Assembly (NCBI RefSeq): GCF_900188175.1
Contig: NZ_FZOQ01000010.1
Coordinates: forward strand, 124,001-188,000
Reading direction: 5' to 3'
Length of the DNA stretch: 64,000 nucleotides
Origin: Pontibacter ummariensis
GTDB lineage: Bacteria; Bacteroidota; Bacteroidia; Cytophagales; Hymenobacteraceae
Shown one piece after another: positions 26,773 through 33,795 of this stretch; positions within the stretch are counted from its first letter, which is position 1, and every line of letters starts with the position of its first letter. A program made the position numbers and the translations under genes. The notes below the pieces were generated by a model that saw only the letters and a list, made by a program, of their open reading frames with translations, was not told the DNA's origin and did no database searches.

Positions 26773-27180
26773 ATGTATAAACTGAATCACATCTTGATTG
26801 TTGATGATGACCAGATAAACAATCTGTTCTCTCAGATCATACTGGAAGACGCCAGCGTGAGTCGCCTTGTCTCGATGTGCCAAAGCGTGTCAGAGGCGCT
26901 GGAGTTTCTGCAGGCACTGGAAGGAAGTCAAGAAACAGCCTTCCCGGACCTTATCCTCCTAGACATCAGCATGCCTAGCCTGGACGGATTTGATTTCCTG
27001 GACCGCTACTACTCGTTGGGCTACAACAAGCGCCATAAAACCTTTATCTCCATGTTCACCTCTTCTGAAGAGCAGGAGCACCTGAGCAGGGCCAACAAGT
27101 ACGATGTGGTGGTAGGCTTTGTCAAGAAACCCCTCTCCCTCCCCGCCCTTTTCAACATATTGGAAATGCAGGGTATTTAA
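26773..27180 (+). CDS. Single-domain response regulator (receiver only)
   Basis: 135 residues from the ATG at 26773; the frame is open to a TTG at 26752, which is less likely. It is a complete receiver domain with the acidic pocket at Asp11-Asp13, phospho-acceptor Asp64 (LILLDISMP), switch Thr96 and Lys119 (FVKKP). There is no output domain. Such stand-alone receivers in Bacteroidota act as phosphorelay intermediates or bind partner proteins. No histidine kinase is nearby. The position inside the stress-lipoprotein region suggests a shared role, but this is inference. Confidence 0.9.
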   Translation: MYKLNHILIVDDDQINNLFSQIILEDASVSRLVSMCQSVSEALEFLQALEGSQETAFPDLILLDISMPSLDGFDFLDRYYSLGYNKRHKTFISMFTSSEEQEHLSRANKYDVVVGFVKKPLSLPALFNILEMQGI

Positions 27181-27267
27181 TAGCCTGTAAAACAATTCGG
27201 TTCGGTTTCTTCGTAAGCGTTAAGTAAACATTGTTTATACTAATTTATACTTACGCACATATACGCT

Positions 27268-27879
27268 ATGAAGAACTTAACAACAGCTTTGATATGCCTT
27301 TTAGGAATGTTAACTTTTGCCTCCTGCAACTCAGGCACAGAAGAACAGCAGGAAGACATTGATGCCATTGACACTGCAACGGTAGCAGGACTGGATGAAA
27401 CCCTGCCAGCAGAAAAACAAGAGCTGCTCGTGTTTGCGGCCCGCAACAACATGCTACAAATCGAACTTGGCGAAATAGCCGTGGAGCGGGGCGTCACTGA
27501 AAATGTCAGAGTTTTTGGTCAACAGCTCATCGATTGGTACACTTCCAAACAAGTGGAACTACAGGAGCTGGCAGCGCAGTATGATGTAGCCCTCCCGCAG
27601 GAGTTGGAACAAGCGCAGTTGCAACATATAGAGGAAATCCGGGGCATAGAGGAGAGCGAGTTTGATGACGAATACTGGGACAGTGTAATTGCCGCCCAGA
27701 AAGACGCCATAGACGAGTACGAAGACAGCCTGAATGACGTGGACGAAGCCAATGCCTCCGCCTTTAGTTTGTGGGCGCGCAACACCTTAAAAGAGCTACA
27801 TGCACAGCTTATTCAAGCAGAAGCTTTTGAACTGGAACTTGAGAACAGAGGCGAGGCTGGCATCTCGAATAGTATCTAA
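27268..27879 (+). CDS. DUF4142 lipoprotein (ferritin-like four-helix domain)
   Basis: 203 residues. Lipobox TFASC gives lipidated Cys20, then an acidic linker and an all-helical DUF4142 region (about 48-195): 'ELLVFAARNNMLQIELGEIAVERG', 'VRVFGQQLIDWYTSKQVELQELA', 'EFDDEYWDSVIAAQKDAIDEYE', 'LWARNTLKELHAQLIQAE'. DUF4142 proteins are predicted four-helix bundles and are common next to stress genes; no activity is known. The gene converges on the esterase gene through a 23-bp hairpin. Confidence 0.88.
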   Translation: MKNLTTALICLLGMLTFASCNSGTEEQQEDIDAIDTATVAGLDETLPAEKQELLVFAARNNMLQIELGEIAVERGVTENVRVFGQQLIDWYTSKQVELQELAAQYDVALPQELEQAQLQHIEEIRGIEESEFDDEYWDSVIAAQKDAIDEYEDSLNDVDEANASAFSLWARNTLKELHAQLIQAEAFELELENRGEAGISNSI

Positions 27880-27893
27880 TAACATAAAAGCCC

Positions 27894-27943
27894 TAAGCAC
27901 AGGAAAGGGTTGCCCTATCGAGGGCAACCCTTTCCTGTGCTTA
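27894..27943. terminator. Bidirectional terminator with a 23-bp perfect stem
   Basis: 27894-27916 and 27921-27943 are exact complements with a four-base loop ATCG. Its right arm contains the stop codon of the convergent esterase gene, so the last codons and stop of that gene lie in the hairpin. Confidence 0.85.
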
Positions 27944-28492
27944 AGAGAGAATACCTTTTAAAACGTTCCACGTGTGTTGGGCCAACAGCTTTTGCCCTTC
28001 CGCATTCGGGTGTACCCCATCTGGCAAGTTCAAATGCCTGTTCCCGACAACCCCCTCCAGTAAAAAGGGGATAAACAGGGTATTGTTCTTTAGGGCTAAC
28101 TCCCGGAAAAGCTTCCGGAACTCTGCAGCATACCGCCCCGGCACAATATCAGGTATCTCCATACCGGATAAAACAATCTTTACCTCCGGGTACTTATACC
28201 GCACCTTATCAATGATTTCCTGCAGGTTCTGGCTCGTTTCCCGGGCAGGAATGCCCCTTAAGCCATCGTTGGCTCCCAGGGCCAGCACAAAAATATCCAT
28301 GGGCTGGTCCAGCCAGCGCTCGATACGGTGCACACCTCCTGCCGTTGTATCGCCACTCAAACCCGCGTTCCACACCTTATAGTCAAACCCTTCCTCCTTT
28401 AACTTTGCCTGTATCAGGCTGGGATACGCCTGCGCTGCGGGCAAACCGTACCCCGCCGTCAAACTGTTCCCGAAAAACAGAATATGCTTCAT
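27941..28492 (-). CDS. SGNH-family arylesterase/lysophospholipase (TesA-like)
   Basis: 183 residues. The four SGNH blocks are present: block I 'FFGNSLTAGYGL' (Ser at about residue 10, with N in place of the usual D of GDS), block II 'NAGLSGDTTAGG' (Gly), block III 'ALGANDGLRG' (Asn) and block V 'DGVHPNAEG' (Asp, His). It hydrolyses esters or thioesters. Most TesA relatives are periplasmic, but this copy has no signal peptide and starts directly at the first strand (MKHILFFGNS), so it is probably cytoplasmic unless the start is mis-set. Confidence 0.9.
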   Translation of the reverse strand: MKHILFFGNSLTAGYGLPAAQAYPSLIQAKLKEEGFDYKVWNAGLSGDTTAGGVHRIERWLDQPMDIFVLALGANDGLRGIPARETSQNLQEIIDKVRYKYPEVKIVLSGMEIPDIVPGRYAAEFRKLFRELALKNNTLFIPFLLEGVVGNRHLNLPDGVHPNAEGQKLLAQHTWNVLKGILS

Positions 28493-28552
28493 CTTTCTCT
28501 TTTAACGCTCCTTAGCTAAAATACTACTGCCTTAAGTACCACTACAAAGCAA

Positions 28553-28579
28553 AAGGGTTGCCCGCTGCGGGCAACCCTT
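28553..28579 (-). terminator. Terminator of the PA2169-type gene
   Basis: Inverted repeat AAGGGTTGCCCGC (28553-28565) and its complement (28567-28579). On the minus strand it is followed by TTTTGCTTT. The core GGGTTGCCC also occurs in the terminator at 27894-27943. Confidence 0.75.
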
Positions 28580-28607
28580 CCTGAATTTTAGTACAAGACA
28601 GCACTAC

Positions 28608-29063
28608 TTAGTCTACAGATTCCTTCATCTGGCGTAAGCGCTCGCACGTAGCCAGCGACGCCTGCTTTTGCTTTTCCACTATCTGTACTACGTTCTGCGG
28701 AAGCTCTGCTTTGTGGTCCAGGGCATCGTTGTAGGCTTTTTGGGCCCACTCCTCACCCCGAATGTTAGACTCGATCACCGATTCTTCGTCGCTTCCGGTC
28801 ACGGCGGACTTCACATCCATCCAGCCGCGGAAGATTTTTCCTTTGGCGGTGGTGCTGCCCTGTGGGCTGCCACCAAAACTACTAATCGTGCTGTTAATCT
28901 CGTTAGAGAACTTGGTGCTCTGGTTTACCAGGTCTTTGTAGTATGACTGGTGCGCAGGGTCCTTTGTTACCTTGGCGGCATGCTTGTACCCTTCTATCCT
29001 GTCGTTCACGAACTGGTTCAGTTCCTGTAACACGTCTACTGTTCTTTCATTGTTGTTTTGCAT
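28608..29063 (-). CDS. PA2169/DUF2383-family four-helix-bundle protein
   Basis: 151 residues, all helical, no signal peptide. The pattern 'VDVLQELNQFVNDRIEGYKHAAK', 'YYKDLVNQSTKFSNEINSTISSFGGSP', 'GKIFRGWMDVKSAVTGSDEESVIESNIRGEEWAQKAYNDAL' and a last helix matches the PA2169 ferritin-like group. These are small cytoplasmic proteins whose expression is often tied to stress or stationary phase; no metal-binding set of residues is obvious. It is on the edge of the stress-like island and reads towards the esterase gene. Confidence 0.85.
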   Translation of the reverse strand: MQNNNERTVDVLQELNQFVNDRIEGYKHAAKVTKDPAHQSYYKDLVNQSTKFSNEINSTISSFGGSPQGSTTAKGKIFRGWMDVKSAVTGSDEESVIESNIRGEEWAQKAYNDALDHKAELPQNVVQIVEKQKQASLATCERLRQMKESVD

Positions 29064-29273
29064 AGCTTTTTATCGTTTGTTTCTAATATCCGAAACGAAA
29101 GGAAGCAGATTGGAGTTGTAATAAATACAGATGTTAGCAGTTATACGCTGGGGAAAAGCACTGGCGCTGCACAAGACTGCCCCTCTGCTAAGAGAAGGTA
29201 TGAATTGAGAAACTTTTATATTACATTACGGTCTTGGTGCACAAGTTTTTCGGAGGCTGCCTATCTGCGGCAT

Positions 29274-29281
29274 TACTTTTG
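29274..29281 (+). promoter_or_regulatory. -7 box for the C-terminal processing protease
   Basis: TACTTTTG matches TAnnTTTG exactly, 33 bases before the ATG. A T-rich stretch (TTTTT at 29246-29250) is near the -33 position, 23 bases upstream. Confidence 0.6.
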
Positions 29282-29313
29282 CGTACTAATTCATAGTTCA
29301 ACTTATTAAATAG

Positions 29314-31422
29314 ATGCTATCATTGACAACCCGAATAAAAATACTGATGTCTGTACTGGCAGTTGTGCTGCTGACAGGTTCCTTTATCCTGTATGGCGTT
29401 AATGACACGCCAGAAGGGAAAAATCAGATCCTGCTCAAGGCCCTGATGCAAGGCCTGAGTACCGGACATTATCAGCCAGAGAAAATAGACGACTCCTTTT
29501 CCAGAAAGGTGTATGACCTTTACCTGGAGCGTCTTGACTTTAACAAGAAATTCCTGCTAGCCTCTGACGTGGCGAAGCTAAATAAATACCAGACAGCCCT
29601 GGACGACCAGCTGCGCCAAGGTTCTCTGGAATTCTTTGACGTATCTGCCGACCTGATTGAGCAGCGTGTTAAAGAGTCCGAAGCCTTTTATAAGGAAATC
29701 TTGGCCAAGCCTTTCGACTTCACCAAAAATGAGGAGATTGAGCTGGACGGGGAGAAGCTGACCTTTGCCAAAGACAAGGCGGCCCTGAAAGAGGCATGGC
29801 GCAAGCAGCTGAAGTATCAGACCTTGTCTCGCCTGGCCGATATGCAGAAAGAGCAGGAGAAAGCGATTGCCAACGGCGAGGACGTAGAGAAGAAGTCTTT
29901 TGAGCAGATGGAACAGGAAGCGCGCGAAAAGCTAATGAAAACTTACGATGACCTTTACCGCCGACTTTCAGAAACAACCCGTGAAGACCGTCGCGCCACT
30001 TTCATCAATGCGATCACCAATGTGTATGATCCGCATACAAGCTATTTCCCTCCAAAGGACAAGGAAAACTTCGACATCCAGTTTACTGGCCGCTTAGAAG
30101 GCATTGGAGCCTCTTTACAGGAAAAGGACGGCCAGATAAAGGTAATGGAGATCGTACCAGGCAGCCCGTCTTATAAGCAGGGTGACCTGAAGCCTGGCGA
30201 TGTGATCAAGAAAGTAGCTCAGGGAACTGAGGAGCCGGTTTTAGTGGAGGGCATGCGCTTAGATGATGCCATCCAGCTAATCCGTGGTAAGAAAGGAACA
30301 GAGGTACGCCTGACGGTTAAGAAGCCAGACGGTACCAGCGAAGTAATTCCAATTGTTCGTGATGTGATCGAGCTTGCAGACACTTATGCTCAGTCAGCCA
30401 TCATCAACGATGAGCAGAAGATAGGCTACATTAAGCTACCAGGCTTCTATGCCGACTTTGAGAACAAAGATGGCCGTTTCAGCGGTGCTGACGTGAAAAA
30501 GGAGATAGAGAAGCTGAAAGCTGCCGGTGTGGAAGGTCTGGTGCTGGACCTGCGTAATAACGGTGGTGGCTCTCTGTCTGATGCGATCGAAATGGCGGGT
30601 CTGTTTATCGACAAAGGCCCGGTGGTGCAGGTAAAAACAGCGTCTGGCAAAGCAGTAGTGCTGGAAGACCGTGACCCACAGGTACAGTATGAAGGCCCGC
30701 TTGTGGTTTTGGTTAACTCAAACAGTGCCTCTGCCTCCGAGATTCTGGCAGCTGCCCTGCAAGATTATAACCGTGCGGTAATTGTGGGTACCCCCACATA
30801 CGGCAAGGGTACTGTACAGCAGTTCTTCGAACTGGATCAGGCTTTACCGGCTCAGTTCAACACCTACAAGCCCTTTGGCGCTCTAAAGCTGACAACGCAG
30901 AAGTTCTACCGCATCAATGGGGGTACTACCCAGTTGCGAGGCGTAACCCCGGACATCATCCTTCCGGATGCTTATAGCTATATGGAGTTTGGTGAAAAAG
31001 AGCAGGAATACCCGCTTCCTTTTGATGAGATAGCTCCTGCCAAATATAAGCCTTTGTCACAAGAGTACCTGAACATTGCACAGGTACAGGCCAGCAGCAA
31101 GAACAGAATCGCTAACAATAAGAGCTTCCAGCTGGTAGAGGAAAGCGCTCAGCGCCTGAAAAAGCAGTCTGACAATACTGTTCGCTCCCTGCAACTGGAG
31201 AAATACTTGGCCGAAGAGCGCAAGGCAGAGGCCGAAGCGAAGCGCTTTGAAGAGGCTCAGGAAGAAGTGCCTGTGCTGGATGTAGCCCGTCTCCAACAAG
31301 ACTTAAATGCCCTGAACGGAGACACAGCCAAGGTAGCTCGCAGCAAAGAGTTCACAAAGAGCCTGAAAAAGGACATCTATGTAGAGGAAGCTGTTTCCAT
31401 TATCAAAGACCTCAAAAAATAA
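29314..31422 (+). CDS. Carboxy-terminal processing protease, S41A (Prc/Tsp family)
   Basis: 702 residues. A signal anchor (residues about 10-28) is followed by the Tsp N-terminal helical region, a PDZ domain (about 245-330), the S41 catalytic core and a C-terminal DUF3340-type helical tail. The catalytic serine is in NSNSASASEILAAAL (about residue 472) and the lysine in TPTYGKGTVQ (about 497). It degrades or trims periplasmic proteins from exposed C-termini and in other species regulates peptidoglycan hydrolases. It has its own -7 box and terminator. Confidence 0.95.
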   Translation: MLSLTTRIKILMSVLAVVLLTGSFILYGVNDTPEGKNQILLKALMQGLSTGHYQPEKIDDSFSRKVYDLYLERLDFNKKFLLASDVAKLNKYQTALDDQLRQGSLEFFDVSADLIEQRVKESEAFYKEILAKPFDFTKNEEIELDGEKLTFAKDKAALKEAWRKQLKYQTLSRLADMQKEQEKAIANGEDVEKKSFEQMEQEAREKLMKTYDDLYRRLSETTREDRRATFINAITNVYDPHTSYFPPKDKENFDIQFTGRLEGIGASLQEKDGQIKVMEIVPGSPSYKQGDLKPGDVIKKVAQGTEEPVLVEGMRLDDAIQLIRGKKGTEVRLTVKKPDGTSEVIPIVRDVIELADTYAQSAIINDEQKIGYIKLPGFYADFENKDGRFSGADVKKEIEKLKAAGVEGLVLDLRNNGGGSLSDAIEMAGLFIDKGPVVQVKTASGKAVVLEDRDPQVQYEGPLVVLVNSNSASASEILAAALQDYNRAVIVGTPTYGKGTVQQFFELDQALPAQFNTYKPFGALKLTTQKFYRINGGTTQLRGVTPDIILPDAYSYMEFGEKEQEYPLPFDEIAPAKYKPLSQEYLNIAQVQASSKNRIANNKSFQLVEESAQRLKKQSDNTVRSLQLEKYLAEERKAEAEAKRFEEAQEEVPVLDVARLQQDLNALNGDTAKVARSKEFTKSLKKDIYVEEAVSIIKDLKK

Positions 31423-31440
31423 AGTTAAATAAGCATCAGT

Positions 31441-31475
31441 AAAAGGCTGGCTATGAAACATAGCCAGCCTTTTTT
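31441..31475 (+). terminator. Terminator of the S41 protease gene
   Basis: A 13-bp inverted repeat (31441-31453 with 31461-31473, AAGGCTGGCTA) with a seven-base loop, ending in a run of T. Confidence 0.85.
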
Positions 31476-31505
31476 ATATTACCCCTTTGTTAAAGCCCCC
31501 TCCCT

Positions 31506-33260
31506 ATGCGAAAGCGTCCGTTGTTCACCCTCCGCGCCCCTTTTTTACAGGCCTTACGAGCAGGTATGCTGCTGTTTGCCTTACTGCCTGCCCTGCTTAG
31601 CAGTTGCACTACCGCGCCAACAGAAGCCGACGTCACCGCCTCCGAAAGGGGCTTGATAGCCGACAGCGCCCTGGTGGTGTCCGCGCACCCCGACGCCTCC
31701 CGCATCGGCATGGAGATCATGCGTAAAGGGGGCAATGCGTATGATGCGGCAATCGCGACCCAATTTGCCCTGGCAGTGGCCTTTCCGATAGCTGGTAACA
31801 TCGGCGGAGGCGGCTTTATGGTGTACCGCACTGCCGCTGGGGAAACAGGTACCCTTGATTTCAGAGAAACAGCCCCTGGAGCTGCTGTAGAAACAATGTA
31901 CCAGGATAGCGTGGGTAATGTAGTGGACGGCCTGAGCACTGACGGGCATTTGGCTGTAGGGGTACCCGGTGCGGTAGACGGCATGGTACAGGTGCATAAT
32001 AAACTTGGCTCTCTGCCTTGGGAGGAACTGCTACAACCCGCCATCGACCTGGCCAGAAATGGTGTAGTGCTAACGGAAAAAGAAGCAGATGGCCTAAACA
32101 GAGCCCAAGCGGCCTTTCTTAAAAACAACAAACATATACCTTACCTCGTGCGCGATAAAGCGTGGCAAACCGGCGACACCTTACGCCACCCAGACCTTGC
32201 CCGCACCCTGGAGCGCATCCGCGACAAGGGCCGGGCAGGCTTTTATGCCGGGGAAACAGCCGACCTGCTGGTAGAAGAAATGAACCGTGGCGGAGGCATT
32301 ATCTCGCACCAGGACCTGGAGAACTACAAAGCGGTGTGGCGGCAACCTGTAACCGGCGAGTACAAAGGCTACAAGGTTATCTCGATGGCACCCCCCTCCA
32401 GCGGCGGTATCGCCTTGCTACAATTGTTACAAATGGTAGAGCCCTATAACTTGAGCAAAAATGGCTGGCAGAGCACTGAAACCGTGCAGGTGATGACAGA
32501 GGCAGAGCGCCGCGTGTACGCCGATCGCGCCGAGTACCTGGGTGATCCTGGTTTTGTAGCAGTACCGGTACAGGAACTGCTGGACGAGGAGTACCTCAGA
32601 GAGCGCATGAGCAGCATGAGTTTAGCACAGGCAACTCCTTCCTCTGCTATTAAAGCAGGTACATTGCCCGTGTACGAATCAGACCAAACAACTCATTTTA
32701 GCGTTGTTGACCCTGCCGGCAACGCGGTATCAGTCACCACAACCTTGAATGGTGCCTATGGTTCCAAAGTAGTAGTAGAGGGAGCGGGCTACCTGCTCAA
32801 CAACGAGATGGATGATTTCAGCGCCAAGCCAGGGGTACCAAACATGTTTGGACTGGTGGGCGGCAAGGCAAATGCGATCGCACCGGGTAAACGCATGCTC
32901 AGTTCCATGACCCCCACCATTCTGGAAAAGGACGGAAAACTGTTCATGGTCGTTGGAACGCCCGGCGGCTCTACGATCATCACCTCGGTGTACCAGGCAA
33001 TCCTTAATGTACTGGAGCACGACATGACGATGCAGGAGGCTGTGGCTGCCCCGCGTTTCCATCACCAATGGTTGCCAGACGAGATACAGCAAGAGCCTAA
33101 GGCGCTTTCTCCGGCCGTTAGAGCCGCTCTGTTGCAAAAAGGGTATAAGTTACAGGAGCGCTCTCCTTATGGCCGTGTAGACGCTATATTAGTGCTTCCT
33201 GGGGGGGAGTTGGAGGCTGGAGCCGACCCGCGGGGTGATGATGCAGCGGCAGGCTTTTAA
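31506..33260 (+). CDS. Gamma-glutamyltransferase (lipoprotein form)
   Basis: 584 residues. Lipobox LLSSC gives Cys34. The conserved substrate segments are 'GNIGGGGFMVYR', 'LDFRETAP', and the autoprocessing site with nucleophilic threonine in 'QTTHFSVVDPAGNAVSVTTT', followed by 'LNNEMDDFS' and 'KRMLSSMTPTI'. The precursor cleaves before that threonine into two subunits. It hydrolyses glutathione and other gamma-glutamyl compounds in the envelope. In an organism that seems to make bacillithiol (bshA at 61746), it probably serves scavenging. It meets the next gene stop to stop, with no spacer. Confidence 0.94.
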   Translation: MRKRPLFTLRAPFLQALRAGMLLFALLPALLSSCTTAPTEADVTASERGLIADSALVVSAHPDASRIGMEIMRKGGNAYDAAIATQFALAVAFPIAGNIGGGGFMVYRTAAGETGTLDFRETAPGAAVETMYQDSVGNVVDGLSTDGHLAVGVPGAVDGMVQVHNKLGSLPWEELLQPAIDLARNGVVLTEKEADGLNRAQAAFLKNNKHIPYLVRDKAWQTGDTLRHPDLARTLERIRDKGRAGFYAGETADLLVEEMNRGGGIISHQDLENYKAVWRQPVTGEYKGYKVISMAPPSSGGIALLQLLQMVEPYNLSKNGWQSTETVQVMTEAERRVYADRAEYLGDPGFVAVPVQELLDEEYLRERMSSMSLAQATPSSAIKAGTLPVYESDQTTHFSVVDPAGNAVSVTTTLNGAYGSKVVVEGAGYLLNNEMDDFSAKPGVPNMFGLVGGKANAIAPGKRMLSSMTPTILEKDGKLFMVVGTPGGSTIITSVYQAILNVLEHDMTMQEAVAAPRFHHQWLPDEIQQEPKALSPAVRAALLQKGYKLQERSPYGRVDAILVLPGGELEAGADPRGDDAAAGF

Positions 33261-33659
33261 CTAGCCCTCCTGCTGCTTCCGCTTTTCCACAAAGCCTGTC
33301 ACATACACGCTTATCGCTGCGATGCCTGTCAGTGTCATCAGGCCAAATACAGAAGCCCTGCGCTGGCGCTTTTCTGGCGTAAACTTAGGCTGCTCTTTCT
33401 TAGCGTCTGCAAGGGTTTTGGAAAGCAAAGTACCCGTCATCACGGCAAGTAAGGTGGTTACCCCCACCGCCACGTGGGCAATCGTTTTGTCCCCTTTCTT
33501 CAGGCTGGGGCTCATCAGCAAGAGCGCTCCCCCGGCCACAGGTGGGATAAGCGCTGTTTTCGGTCTGCTTTCATTCAGGAAGTAGCTGGTAAGCCCTGCC
33601 CCAATCAATGTGCTGGCGTGTGCATTGTTGGCAATATCTGGTCTGTCTACGATGTTCAT
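33261..33659 (-). CDS. Small membrane protein of unknown function
   Basis: 132 residues with three or four hydrophobic helices (about 18-30, 36-50, 62-80, 105-122) and a basic segment KFTPEKRQRRAS between the last two. I do not recognise a family. A helical integral membrane protein is the only safe statement. A loosely similar AAC-N18-GTAAAG pair lies upstream (33707-33681, minus strand), but it is too weak to call. It converges stop-to-stop with the gamma-glutamyltransferase gene. Confidence 0.7.
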   Translation of the reverse strand: MNIVDRPDIANNAHASTLIGAGLTSYFLNESRPKTALIPPVAGGALLLMSPSLKKGDKTIAHVAVGVTTLLAVMTGTLLSKTLADAKKEQPKFTPEKRQRRASVFGLMTLTGIAAISVYVTGFVEKRKQQEG

Positions 33660-33732
33660 CTCTGTTCTTTTTTTATAGTCCTTTACAAAAGGAGCCTCCT
33701 ACAGGTTTTACCTTTCCTCAAAATGTAGGCTA

Positions 33733-33784
33733 TATAAACGCAAAGCGCCCCGCTACAGAAATAGCGGGGCGCTTTGCGTTTATA
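33733..33784 (-). terminator. Terminator of the secreted nuclease gene
   Basis: A 23-bp perfect inverted repeat (33733-33755 with 33762-33784, core GCAAAGCGCCCCGC) with loop CAGAAA. It lies 12 bases past the nuclease stop codon. Confidence 0.85.
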
Positions 33785-33795
33785 AGCCAGTTTCT

